The notes beneath the pieces were generated by a model. That model made no database searches. It was not told where the DNA came from and saw only the letters and a list, made by a program, of their open reading frames with translations. A DNA stretch of 64,000 nt from JAWLAT01 sp041395325 (GTDB lineage Bacteria; Pseudomonadota; Gammaproteobacteria; Xanthomonadales; SZUA-5). Positions 48,798 through 58,300 of this stretch are shown one piece after another. Numbering within the stretch: the stretch's first letter is position 1; each line of letters begins with the position of its first letter. Where the stretch lies: contig JAWLAT010000015.1 of the NCBI GenBank assembly GCA_041395325.1, forward strand, positions 48,459 to 112,458, in the 5' to 3' direction. The position numbers were made by a program, and so were the translations under genes.

Positions 48798-49133
48798 TCA
48801 GCGGACGTCGCGCAGCGTCCAGTGCGAACCGATCAACCAGTTCAGCCGCTGGCTGACGAGGGCATGCGGCAAACGGGTCTGGACCTCCAGATAGTGACGG
48901 CTGCCTTCCTCGCTTGCGGTCACCTGCGCAGCGGCATCGACTGCCCCGAGTGATTCGTCCACCTCGTCCGGCTCCTCCTGCAATGCCAGCCAGCGCTGAA
49001 ACAGTGCCGGGCTGCGCAGGGCGTCGGCCAGCGCGGTGGCCAGCGACGCATTGGTGCGGCCGTTGAAGCTGAGCGAGGGCTCTTCACCGCGGGAGGATTC
49101 GGGATCTTCGATACGCAACAGGAAAGTCGTCAT
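48798..49133 (-). CDS. Hypothetical protein downstream of the SpoIIE-type phosphatase
   Basis: 111 residues from MTTFLLRIEDPES, not recognised. Soluble, acidic in the middle (EEPDEVDESLG), with no signal or membrane segment. It starts 69 bases after the phosphatase stop on the same strand, so it is probably cotranscribed and might belong to the same signalling system. An open frame up to 49187 exists, but the start at 49133 looks more natural. Confidence 0.65.
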   Translation of the reverse strand: MTTFLLRIEDPESSRGEEPSLSFNGRTNASLATALADALRSPALFQRWLALQEEPDEVDESLGAVDAAAQVTASEEGSRHYLEVQTRLPHALVSQRLNWLIGSHWTLRDVR

Positions 49134-49202
49134 CGGTGCGGTCTCGTCTTTGGGGAGCCCGGGTGCTGCACAAAGCATGCCGGCCACGGCCGACCCGAGG
49201 AC

Positions 49203-51209
49203 TCAATCAACCTTGCGCCGACACAGCGCCATCACGGTGATGTCGTCGGACTGCTCGGCGCCGTTGGCATGCTCGCGGACCGAGGCGACGATGGCCTCGG
49301 TCTGTTCGGCCATCGGCTGGTCGGCAATCTGCAGCAGGCGCTCGGTCAGGCGCTCGTCACCCCACTGTTCGTTGACCGGGCTCATCGCCTCGTTGACGCC
49401 ATCGGTAAACAGGAACAGCTCCTCGCCGGGGGCCAGCGTGGTCACCGCACTGTCGAAGTCCAGGTCCATCATCGCGCCGATCGGCACACCCTCGGCATCG
49501 GTCAGCAGGCGCTGTGAGCCGGCCCGATCAAGCACATAGGGGTGATTGTGGCCGGCGTTGCTGTAGACCAGTTCACCGGAACGGACGTTCAGCACCGCCA
49601 CGAAGACGGTGACGAACATCGCCGCTGCATTGTCGTAAGCCAGTTCGTTGTTGGCGCGCGCCAGCGCCTGATCCGGCCGCGGGTCGATACCCATGAAGGC
49701 CTTGACCAGCGCCTTGGTCTTGGCCATGAACAGCGCCGCCGGAATGCCCTTGCCGGACACGTCGGCCACCACGAAACACCAGCGATCGTCGTCGATCTGG
49801 AAGAAGTCGTAGAAATCGCCGCCCACGTCCTTGGCCGGAATCAGGATCGCGTGCAGGTCGAAGGGGCCACTGCCCGGCTCGGGAAAGTCGGTGGGCAGCA
49901 TGCTCATCTGGATGTTGCTGGCCAGGCGCAACGCCGAGTCCAGCCGCCGCTTCTCCACATAGGCCTCGGTGAGCACGGCACGCTCGAAGGCCATCTGCAT
50001 CTGGCTGGTCAATGCCTCCAGCAGGATCTCGTCATCCTCGTCGAAGTAGCGGGCGCCGATCTTGTTGATGATCTGCACCACGCCCAGCAGCTTGCCGCCT
50101 TCGCCCAGTACCGGTGCGGCCAGAATGCTGCGGGTCTTGAAGTCGTTGAGGATGTCGAAACTGCGATCGAAGTCGGGGTCGGCATAGGCGTCGTGAACGT
50201 TGTCGATGCGCCGATTGCGCGCCACACGACCGATCACGCCGACCGTCTCGGGCACGGCGATGGTCTTGCTGTCCATGCCCTGCATGACCCGGCTGATCAG
50301 CCGCTTCTCCTCGCTGTCGTAGAAGAAATAGCTGCAGCGCTCGGCCCGCATGATGGCGTTGGTCTCGGAGATCAGTGCCGGCATCAATTCGTCGACATCG
50401 ATCTTCTGCGCCAGCGCACGGGAAATGTTCAGCAGCGCGTTGACCGTATCCAGCTGTCGCTCCAACTCACGCGTATTGCGATCGGAGCGACGCACCAGCC
50501 ACACGCCCAGACCCACCAGCAGCGCCAGCGCGACGCCAATGATGCCGCCGTAGGTGATCGCCTCACGGATGGTGGCCAGACGCTTGTCGTAGTCACCGGA
50601 GGTCAGGTCCAGCCCGACGATACCGACCAGTTCAGCCTGCTCGTCGTAGAGCGGGACATAACCGCCGATGCAGCCATCGGTGCACCACTGATCGAAGTAG
50701 AAATCCTCCGAGACGACGACCTTGCGTTCGTCCCAGGCCTGCTCAAGTTCTGGTGGCACCTCATCGGGCGGGTACTGCTCCATCACCGCCACCGAGTTGT
50801 CCTCAATGGCCGGGTCGGTGGGTTTGGGCGTGATGTCGTAGATGAAATAAAAGCCATCATCACGCTTGATCACGGTGTACAGATAGGCGATCTGCGGGTC
50901 GGCCTTGCGTGCCGCCACCCACGGCGCGATCGCGGCCGCGTATTCGGGCGTGAATTCATCCTCAGGCTTGGTAAAGCTGCGATGCACCGCAGGGTCGACC
51001 AGGCTGGCGGCAATGCGCGCCGTCCGTGCCAGGCCGCTGCGGATTTCGTCACGCAAGGCCCGCTCTGACGCCTGAAACTGGAACCAGCCCGCCGGCAGCA
51101 AGACCAGCAACACGGCCAATGTGGCCAGCACGCCCTGCGCCACCGGCGGCATGCCGCGGGCACGGCGCCGCAGCTGCCGATCGGGCATGGCGGTGGTGGT
51201 CTGGCTCAT
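49203..51209 (-). CDS. Membrane GAF/SpoIIE-type (PP2C) phosphatase
   Basis: 668 residues: membrane helix about 24-46, a periplasmic sensor of about 170 residues (with YLYTVIKRDDGFYFIYD and the Cys pair WCTDGCIGGY, Cache-like), membrane helix about 219-241, a coiled connector, a GAF domain with IGRVARNRRIDNVHDAYADP, and a SpoIIE/PP2C phosphatase with LIPAKDVGGDFYDFF, VADVSGKGIPAALFM and the Asp metal ligands SDDITVM. Such enzymes dephosphorylate anti-sigma-factor antagonists. No partner antagonist is recognised in the window. GGAG precedes the start. Confidence 0.92.
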   Translation of the reverse strand: MSQTTTAMPDRQLRRRARGMPPVAQGVLATLAVLLVLLPAGWFQFQASERALRDEIRSGLARTARIAASLVDPAVHRSFTKPEDEFTPEYAAAIAPWVAARKADPQIAYLYTVIKRDDGFYFIYDITPKPTDPAIEDNSVAVMEQYPPDEVPPELEQAWDERKVVVSEDFYFDQWCTDGCIGGYVPLYDEQAELVGIVGLDLTSGDYDKRLATIREAITYGGIIGVALALLVGLGVWLVRRSDRNTRELERQLDTVNALLNISRALAQKIDVDELMPALISETNAIMRAERCSYFFYDSEEKRLISRVMQGMDSKTIAVPETVGVIGRVARNRRIDNVHDAYADPDFDRSFDILNDFKTRSILAAPVLGEGGKLLGVVQIINKIGARYFDEDDEILLEALTSQMQMAFERAVLTEAYVEKRRLDSALRLASNIQMSMLPTDFPEPGSGPFDLHAILIPAKDVGGDFYDFFQIDDDRWCFVVADVSGKGIPAALFMAKTKALVKAFMGIDPRPDQALARANNELAYDNAAAMFVTVFVAVLNVRSGELVYSNAGHNHPYVLDRAGSQRLLTDAEGVPIGAMMDLDFDSAVTTLAPGEELFLFTDGVNEAMSPVNEQWGDERLTERLLQIADQPMAEQTEAIVASVREHANGAEQSDDITVMALCRRKVD

Positions 51210-51366
51210 GTGGCGGCTCCAGCCCGAGGGGTCGTTGCACGTTAGCCAGTTCGCGGGTTCAGTGCCAGTCCGAAAGTCCCGCCATCGGCTGGCTGGTCCA
51301 TGACTAAAGGCGCAGGCCAGCGGCGTTCAGCTGGGCTTATGCTCGCCTGCTTGCCCGCGGGAGTAG

Positions 51367-54300
51367 ATGACGATGCGACGATGGGGATGGCTGGCCGTGC
51401 TGGCAGCGTGGCCGGCATGGGCCCAGCAGGGTCCGGAAACCTTCACGCCCAATGATGTGCATGACCAGCGCAGCGGCGCCTTCGCACTGGTCGGTGCCAG
51501 CGTGCATGCCGCCCCGGGCGAAACGCCGCGACAGGCAACGGTCTACCTGCGCGACGGCCGCATTGAGCGCATCGCCAGGGGTGCGACCACTCCGGGTTAC
51601 GCCGCCATCGACTACAGCGGCCTGCATCTGTACGCCGGCTTCATCGATCTGAACAGTAACTACGGCATGCCGGCATTGCCGCCGCCGAAGCCCTTCAGCT
51701 TCGGCTCGCCGCAGGTGGTGGCCTCGACCAACACCGGCGCCTACAACGCCAACGAGGCGATCAAGTCCGACTTCGAGGCCGTTGGCGCCTTTGTGCCGAA
51801 CGCAGAAGCCGCGGGCCAGCTGCGCCAGCTGGGCTTTACCTCGGTGCTCAGCCATCGACCCGACGGCATCGCCCGCGGCACCGGCACGCTGCTGGCGCTG
51901 ATCGACGGACCGGCGCAGGAGGCGGTGCTGGGTGATCGGGCCAGTGCGCATTATTCCTTCGCCAAGGGCAGTAGCGCGCAGTTCTTCCCCATTTCAATCA
52001 TGGGCTCGGTGGCGCTGCTGCGGCAGACCCATCTGGATGCCCGCTGGTACGCAGCTCAATCGCAGGCGCCCTTTGAGGACCAGAGCCTGCGCGCCTGGAA
52101 CCGACAACAGTCCCTGCCGCAGTTCTTCAGCGTCGATGGTTGGCTCAATCTGCTGCGGGCACAGCAGATCGCCAACGAGTTCGATCTCCAGTACGTCTTT
52201 TTGGGCAGTGGCGACGAGTATCAGCGGCTGGATGCGGTCAAGGCCACCGGCGCCGCGATCGTGCTGCCGATCAGCTTCCCCAAGGCCCTGCAGGGCGACG
52301 ATCCCTCGTTGCTGCGGATGACCCCATTGGCCGAGTTGCAGCACTGGGAACAGGCGCCCTACAACCCGGCCCGCCTGCAGGCCGCCGGCGTGCAGATCGC
52401 GCTGACCGCGGCAGGCCTGGAGGGTGAGAAGTACAAGGGATTCTGGCCCAATCTGCGCACCGCGATGGAGAAGGGCCTGAGTGCCGACGCCGCCCTGGCG
52501 GCACTGACCACCACGCCGGCGGCGTTGCTGGGTCAGTCCTCGCAACTGGGTCGGATCGGCGCCGGTCAGCGCGCCAACCTGCTGGTCACCTCCGCCGAAC
52601 TCGACGACCCGGCGCTGGTCGTGCACGACACCTGGGTGCTGGGCCGGCGCCATTCGGTGGCGCCGATCAATGTCGACCTGCGTGGTCGCTGGACCATCGA
52701 CATCGGCAGTGACCCCTTCGACATCGAGATCAGCGGCAGTCGCGACAAGCCCAGCGCCAAGCGTGTGGCTGCGGCCAGTGAGGGCGATGCGGATGAACAA
52801 GGCAAGGACTCGGGTGCCGGCGACAAGTTGACGCTGAGCATCAACGGCGATCGCGTGGTGCTGCGCATTCCGCAGGGCGACCGCCAATTGCGTCTCAGCG
52901 GTCTGTGGCGCGACGGTGGCATCGATGGTTATCAGCAACAGCCCTGGCGCGCCCGTCGCAGCAGCGCTGCCGACGAGAGTGAAGCCACGGCCGATGATGA
53001 TGCCGCTGAGGACACGCCTGAGGTCAAGCAGGTCGCGGCCCAACCGACCCACCCGCTGGGCGCCTATGGCCGACAGTCGCGCCCGGCGGCCGAGCATCTG
53101 TTGTTCCGCAATGCCACTGTCTGGACCGGTGAGTCCGAGGGCATCCTGGAGCAGACCGATGTGCGGGTGCGCAATGGTCGCATCGCCGAAATCGGCCGCG
53201 ATCTGGCGGCCAGCGGCGCACGCGAGATCGATGCCACGGGCCGCCACCTGACCGCCGGCATCATCGACGAGCACAGTCACATCGCCGCCAGCTCGATCAA
53301 CGACATCGCAACCAACTCGTCGATGGTGCGCATCGGCGACGCGCTGGACCCGACCGACATCAGCATTTTCCGCAATCTGGCCGGCGGCGTGACCACCGTG
53401 CAGGTGCTGCATGGCTCGGCCAACCCGATTGGCGGTCAATCGGCGCTGATCAAGCTGCGCTGGGGCGTACAGCCACGAGATCTGCTGATCGATGGCGCGC
53501 CGAAGTTCATCAAATTTGCGCTGGGTGAGAACGTCAAGGCGGCCTCCAATCCGGCGTCGATCCGCTATCCGGGCACGCGCATGGGCGTGGCCCAGTTCAT
53601 CGACGATGCCTTCGCCCAGGCGCGGCAATACGAGCAGCAATGGTCGGCATGGCGCCGGCTCAGTGCCCGCGAACAGGCGCGCCAACCGGCTCCGCGGCGC
53701 GATCTGGTCAGCGATGCGATGGTCGAGATTCTCAACGGTGAACGCTTCATCAGCGCCCATTCCTACGTGCAGAGCGAGATCCTGATGCTGATGCAGGTGG
53801 CCGAACGCTACGGCTTCCGCGTCAACACCTTCACTCACATTCTGGAGGGCTACAAGCTGGCCGACCGGATGGCCCAACACGGCGCTGGCGGTTCGTCCTT
53901 CGCCGACTGGTGGGCCTACAAGATGGAAGTGGTCAACGCCATTCCCTACAACAACGCCTTGATGGAACAGGCCGGTGTGGTCAGCGCGGTCAATTCCGAC
54001 AGCGACGAAATGTCGCGCCGGCTCAATCAGGAAGCCGCCAAGACCATCAAGTACGGCGGCCTGACGCCCGAGCACGCGTGGCGTTTGGTCACCCTGCATC
54101 CGGCCAAGCTGCTGCACCTGGATGACCGCATGGGTTCGGTCAAGGTGGGCAAGGATGCCGACCTGGTGCTGTGGAGCGCCGAGCCGCTGAGCATCCAGGC
54201 CAAGGCCGATTACACGCTGGTGGATGGCCGGATCGAGTTCGACCGCCTGGCGGCCGAGGCCGAAGCGCCGCGCATCGAAGTCGAGCGCCAACGCTTGCTC

Positions 54301-54429
54301 GATGCCATGGCACAAGCCACCGGCCAGGGAGCACCGAGCATGTCACCCAAGCCGGGCATGCCGCGACGCTTCCATTGCGACGATCTGACCGGATTCGAGT
54401 ACCTGCTGGGAGGCCAACATGCGCACTGA
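51367..54429 (+). CDS. Exported double amidohydrolase-family protein
   Basis: 1,020 residues with a signal peptide ending PAWAQ. It contains two amidohydrolase-like modules. In the first (about 40-430) the expected metal motif His-x-His is replaced (LYAGFIDLNSNYGMP). In the second (about 580-1000) it is intact (AGIIDEHSHIAASS), with later His (FTHILEG) and NSDSDE Asp. Between them is an acidic, Ala-rich linker. The likely role is a periplasmic hydrolase, perhaps a peptidase or imidazolonepropionase-like enzyme; the substrate is unknown. It overlaps the next amidohydrolase by 11 bases. Confidence 0.88.
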   Translation: MTMRRWGWLAVLAAWPAWAQQGPETFTPNDVHDQRSGAFALVGASVHAAPGETPRQATVYLRDGRIERIARGATTPGYAAIDYSGLHLYAGFIDLNSNYGMPALPPPKPFSFGSPQVVASTNTGAYNANEAIKSDFEAVGAFVPNAEAAGQLRQLGFTSVLSHRPDGIARGTGTLLALIDGPAQEAVLGDRASAHYSFAKGSSAQFFPISIMGSVALLRQTHLDARWYAAQSQAPFEDQSLRAWNRQQSLPQFFSVDGWLNLLRAQQIANEFDLQYVFLGSGDEYQRLDAVKATGAAIVLPISFPKALQGDDPSLLRMTPLAELQHWEQAPYNPARLQAAGVQIALTAAGLEGEKYKGFWPNLRTAMEKGLSADAALAALTTTPAALLGQSSQLGRIGAGQRANLLVTSAELDDPALVVHDTWVLGRRHSVAPINVDLRGRWTIDIGSDPFDIEISGSRDKPSAKRVAAASEGDADEQGKDSGAGDKLTLSINGDRVVLRIPQGDRQLRLSGLWRDGGIDGYQQQPWRARRSSAADESEATADDDAAEDTPEVKQVAAQPTHPLGAYGRQSRPAAEHLLFRNATVWTGESEGILEQTDVRVRNGRIAEIGRDLAASGAREIDATGRHLTAGIIDEHSHIAASSINDIATNSSMVRIGDALDPTDISIFRNLAGGVTTVQVLHGSANPIGGQSALIKLRWGVQPRDLLIDGAPKFIKFALGENVKAASNPASIRYPGTRMGVAQFIDDAFAQARQYEQQWSAWRRLSAREQARQPAPRRDLVSDAMVEILNGERFISAHSYVQSEILMLMQVAERYGFRVNTFTHILEGYKLADRMAQHGAGGSSFADWWAYKMEVVNAIPYNNALMEQAGVVSAVNSDSDEMSRRLNQEAAKTIKYGGLTPEHAWRLVTLHPAKLLHLDDRMGSVKVGKDADLVLWSAEPLSIQAKADYTLVDGRIEFDRLAAEAEAPRIEVERQRLLDAMAQATGQGAPSMSPKPGMPRRFHCDDLTGFEYLLGGQHAH

Positions 54430-55732
54430 GACGATGAAGAGCGGCCTCCGACTGGCCTCGCTGGGCCTGCTGCTGAGCGCAGGCCTGGCCCAGGCACTGC
54501 CACCAAAGCCGGCGCCGGTGCAATCGCAGCCAGTCGCCCTGATCGGCGGCATCGTGCATGTGGGCAATGGGCAGGTACTGCAGAACGCCCAGGTGCTGTT
54601 GCGCGATGGCCACATCGAAGCCGTCGGCAGCGCAGCCGAGGTCAGCATTCCCGCCGAGGCCCAACGCATCGACGTCTCCGGCCAACACGTCTACCCCGGG
54701 TTGATCCTGCTCGGTTCGGACCTGGGTCTGGTGGAAGTCGAAGCGGTCCGGGCAACGGTCGACACGGCCGAACTGGGAAGCTTCAACCCCAATGTGCGTG
54801 CCGCCGACGCCTACAACGTGGACTCGGAACTGATTCCGGTGACCCGCTACAACGGGATTCTCACCGCCCAGATCGCACCCGAGGGCGGTGTCATCTCCGG
54901 TCGCTCGGCGACGATGCAGCTGGACGCCTGGACCGCCGAGGACGCGCTGCTGCGTGCCGACGACGGACTGTGGCTGAACTGGCCGCCTGTGCGAGCGCTG
55001 CAGTTCGACTTCGCCACCTTCAGCCTGCAATTGAAGGACAACCCGGAATACGGCAATCAGATCGCCGAGCTGGAGTCGTTGTTCGCTCAGGCACGCGGTC
55101 GTCTGGACAGCCAGGATGCCTCACCCAACCTCAAGCTGGTCGCACTGGCAGCGGTGCTGCGGGGCGAGAGTCGCTTGTTTGTTCGCACCGAGCAGGCCGC
55201 TGACTTCGAGCGTGCCGTGCGTTTCGCCGAACGTCACGGCATCGAACAGCTGGCCTGGTACGGCGGCGCCGAGGCGATGCAGCTGGCGCCATTGCTGCGG
55301 GCGCGGCAGATCCCGGTGGTCATCGGCGGCATTCACCGGACCCCGCAATACGCCGATACGCCCTTCGACGACCCCTATCGCCTGGCCGCGCAGTTGCACG
55401 AGGCCGGCGTCACGGTGGCGATCAGCTATCCGGGCACGATGAACGCGCGCAACCTGCCCTTCATCGTCGGCACCGCCATCGCCTACGGCGTGCCCGCAGA
55501 AGCCGCGCTGGGCATGGTCAGCCAGGTGCCCGCGCAGCTGCTAGGCCTGGGTGATCAACTCGGCACCATCGAAGCAGGCAAGCGCGCCACCCTGTTTGTC
55601 TCGGCCGGCGATGCCTTCGAGATGAGCGGCAATGACTTGAAACTGGCCTTCATCAATGGTCGCCAGATCGACCTTGAAGGTCGTCAGCAACAGCTCTATC
55701 AGCGCTATCACGAGCGCTACGGCGCGCGCTGA
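54419..55732 (+). CDS. Exported amidohydrolase-like protein lacking the His-x-His motif
   Basis: 437 residues with a signal peptide ending AQALP. Start at 54419 is supported by GGGAGG five bases upstream; 54434 is an alternative. The fold markers (GGIVHVGNGQVLQNAQVLLRDG at the N-terminus; GTIEAGKRATLFV at the C-terminus) are typical of metal-dependent amidohydrolases. The metal site is degenerate: HVYPGLILLGSDLGLVE has no His-x-His. It is probably a non-catalytic subunit or paralogue of the upstream double-domain enzyme. Confidence 0.85.
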   Translation: MRTETMKSGLRLASLGLLLSAGLAQALPPKPAPVQSQPVALIGGIVHVGNGQVLQNAQVLLRDGHIEAVGSAAEVSIPAEAQRIDVSGQHVYPGLILLGSDLGLVEVEAVRATVDTAELGSFNPNVRAADAYNVDSELIPVTRYNGILTAQIAPEGGVISGRSATMQLDAWTAEDALLRADDGLWLNWPPVRALQFDFATFSLQLKDNPEYGNQIAELESLFAQARGRLDSQDASPNLKLVALAAVLRGESRLFVRTEQAADFERAVRFAERHGIEQLAWYGGAEAMQLAPLLRARQIPVVIGGIHRTPQYADTPFDDPYRLAAQLHEAGVTVAISYPGTMNARNLPFIVGTAIAYGVPAEAALGMVSQVPAQLLGLGDQLGTIEAGKRATLFVSAGDAFEMSGNDLKLAFINGRQIDLEGRQQQLYQRYHERYGAR

Positions 55733-55778
55733 GAGCACGGTGAATGTGACTTCGGGGCCGACCCGCCCCGGAGTCGGC

Positions 55779-56988
55779 TCAATTCAGGCGGCTGGAGATC
55801 GGCGCCGTTGCCAACAGCAACGCCGCGTCACGACCGGCGTCGAAATGCAGGCTGACCAGACCGCGCCCGAGATCGGGGTGGATCTGCAGACGACCGTGCA
55901 ACCGGGTGACCAGATCAGAGGCGAGCTGCAATCCCAGGCCGAAGCGATGCAATGCCGCCGTCGGCACACCTGCATCCGCACGACGTTCAAACCCCTGGCC
56001 CTGGTCTTCGACCTGCAGTTCGACAGCACCGTCAGCCTTCTGCCAGCCACAGACCCGCACCTGGCCATCCACCGGCGTGTGGCGGATCGCATTGAAAACG
56101 AGATTGCGCAAAGCAGACAGCAACATCCGCGGATCCCCGGTCAGGGTCATGCCTGCGTCGACCTCGTTACACAGACGCACCCGCTTCAGCAGCGCGGCAG
56201 TCTCGGCCTGCTCAAATGCCGTATCCGTCAAGGCGCGCAGGTCCATCAACAGTGTTTGACGTGTGACGTGACCATCGCGCTCGGCGGCCCAGCTGAGCAG
56301 GCTCTGCAACAAGCTGGTGCTGCGATCCAGGCCCGTTTGCAGCGACTGCAAGGCCTGGCGCACGGCCGGCGTGGCCCGCTCGGCCAGTGACGAGGCCAGG
56401 ACTTCGGCGAAGCCGCTGGCCGCACCCAGTGGTCCACGCAGATCGTGCGCCAGCAACAGCTGCAACTGCTCCTGCGCCTGCTGTCGCTTGGTTGCCTGGC
56501 GCATTTCCAGCAGCGTCGCGACGTGCCGCGCCAGCGCTTGCAGCGCGGCCAGCTTGCTCGGACCGAACTCCCGCGGGCGCTGGTCCATGATGCAGACGGT
56601 GCCCAGATGGTGCCCGTCGCGAGTCGTGATCGGCGCACCGGCGTAGAAGCGGATGCCTGGCCCTGAACACACCACCTGCAGATCCTGGAAACGCGGGTCT
56701 TCGGTGGCATCGGACACGACCAATGCTTCGCCGGAGCTCCACCTGGACGCAGAAACAGTATTCACGGCGGGCTTGTTGCAAGGGAAACTGCCGACGCGCC
56801 TTGAACCATTGGCGGTCCCGATCGATGAAATTGATCAGGGCCATCGGCGCGCGACCGATCTCGGCCGCCAGCTCGACCACATCGTCGAAGGCGGTTTCCG
56901 GTTCGGTGTCGAGCACGTCGAATCGGTACAACGCCGCCAGGCGCTGGTCGTCTCCAGCGATGTGAAAAATTGCGGGCGGAGCCGCCAT
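55779..56988 (-). pseudogene. GAF-domain sensor histidine kinase, frameshifted
   Basis: The N-terminal half of a GAF domain is read from MAAPPAIFHIAGDDQRLAAL at 56988 to REYCFCVQ. The rest is in another frame from SSGEALVVSDATEDPRF to the end: GAF, then LLLAHDLRGPLGAASG (phospho-acceptor His), LRNLVFNAIRHTP and DQGQGF / GLGLQLA (ATPase N- and G-boxes). One extra base near 56730-56750 (or two missing) would explain it. The kinase half lacks membrane helices and would be soluble. Either a real pseudogene or a sequencing error. Confidence 0.8.
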
Positions 56989-57143
56989 GTTGTTGTCATC
57001 GACCACCGGCAAGCGGTCGACGCCCTTGTTTCCCCGCTCACGAGCATAGCGCGACTGCCGACGCAGGCGATCGACCGCTCGTCGGTATTTGTCTACCGGT
57101 TGACCCCACACGCTCACCAGCTGGCTTGGGCGATAATGCGCGG

Positions 57144-57530
57144 ATGCCCAGACCGACTGAAATCAAGCTGCACCAGCGCAGCCGCCTGCTGGAAGTGCAC
57201 TTCGACGACGGCGCCGCTTTCAAGCTGCCCTGCGAGTATCTGCGCGTGATGAGCCCATCGGCCGAAGTTCAGGGCCATGGGCCCGGACAGCAGATGCTCG
57301 TCTGGGGCAAATCGCAAGTCGGCATTCAGGCCATCCACCCCATCGGCAACTACGCCGTATTGTTGGCCTTCGACGACGGCCACGACACCGGGATCTACAG
57401 CTGGGATACCCTGTATCGCCTCGGCCGCGAGCAGTCCCAGCGCTGGGCCGACTATCTGCAGGCGTTGCGCGAGGCGGGACAGTCCCGCGATGCCCCCATC
57501 GCAAGCTCGGATACCGGAGAGCAGGCATGA
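57144..57530 (+). CDS. DUF971 (gamma-butyrobetaine hydroxylase-like N-terminal) protein
   Basis: 128 residues from MPRPTEIKLHQRSRLLEVHF. The pattern FKLPCEYLRVMSPSAEV, IHPIGNYAVLLAFDDGHDTG and IYSWDTLYRL is characteristic of DUF971 proteins, linked in other bacteria to iron-sulfur or NAD-related functions but not firmly assigned. It is the first gene of a run with ubiE, which starts at an ATGA overlap, as often seen in gammaproteobacteria. Confidence 0.9.
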   Translation: MPRPTEIKLHQRSRLLEVHFDDGAAFKLPCEYLRVMSPSAEVQGHGPGQQMLVWGKSQVGIQAIHPIGNYAVLLAFDDGHDTGIYSWDTLYRLGREQSQRWADYLQALREAGQSRDAPIASSDTGEQA

Positions 57531-58300
57531 GCGACCAGGATCAGCGGCCGTCGGAGGCCGACACCACAACCCACTTCGGCTATCGGGATGTGCCCGTCGG
57601 CGACAAAGCCCGCCTGGTTGGCAGCGTCTTTTCCAGCGTGGCCAGCCGCTACGATCTGATGAACGACCTGATGTCCGGTGGCGTTCATCGGCTGTGGAAG
57701 CGACATTTCCTGGCTACCGCCCAACTGCGTCCGGGTCAGGCCGTACTCGATTTGGCGGGTGGCACGGGCGATATCAGTGCACTCGCCGCCCGCGCCGTCG
57801 GCGCCGAGGGCCGGGTCGTGCTGAGCGACATCAATGCGGCGATGCTGCGCATCGGGCGCGACCGCATGTACGACGAAGGGCTTTGGCCACGCGTGCAGAC
57901 CTGCCAGATCAACGCCGAGGCCTTGCCCTTTCCGGACGGCAGCTTCGATTGCGTGACGATCGCTTTCGGCCTGCGCAACGTCACTCATCAGGATCGCGCA
58001 CTAGCGGAAATGCGGCGGGTGCTGCGTCTGGGCGGCCAGGCCTTGATTCTGGAGTTTTCCAAGGTTCGCTCGCCCCTGCTGCGCCGGCTCTACGACGGCT
58101 ATTCCTTCGAGGTCTTGCCGCGGCTGGGCAAATGGGTGGCGCAGGACGAAGACAGCTATCGCTATCTGGCCGAATCGATCCGCAAGCACCCCGATCAGCA
58201 GACCCTGGCCGGCATGATGGAGAACGCCGGCTTCGGCCGCGTCAGTGTCCGCAACCTGACCGGTGGTGTGGTGGCCATCCATCGTGGCTGGCACGTCTGA
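57527..58300 (+). CDS. ubiE: Ubiquinone/menaquinone biosynthesis C-methyltransferase UbiE
   Basis: 257 residues. FSSVASRYDLMNDLMSGGVH and VLDLAGGTGDISALAA (SAM site), then AEALPFPDGSFDCVTIAFGLRN, are UbiE/COQ5 signatures. It methylates C-2 of the quinone ring intermediate. Overlaps the DUF971 gene by four bases. The C-terminal GGVVAIHRGWHV is conserved in UbiE. Confidence 0.97.
   Translation: MSDQDQRPSEADTTTHFGYRDVPVGDKARLVGSVFSSVASRYDLMNDLMSGGVHRLWKRHFLATAQLRPGQAVLDLAGGTGDISALAARAVGAEGRVVLSDINAAMLRIGRDRMYDEGLWPRVQTCQINAEALPFPDGSFDCVTIAFGLRNVTHQDRALAEMRRVLRLGGQALILEFSKVRSPLLRRLYDGYSFEVLPRLGKWVAQDEDSYRYLAESIRKHPDQQTLAGMMENAGFGRVSVRNLTGGVVAIHRGWHV

Noticed and set aside
51994..54315. 773-residue minus-strand open frame
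   Set aside because: Antisense shadow of the double amidohydrolase, with Gln/His/Arg-rich sequence and no family features.
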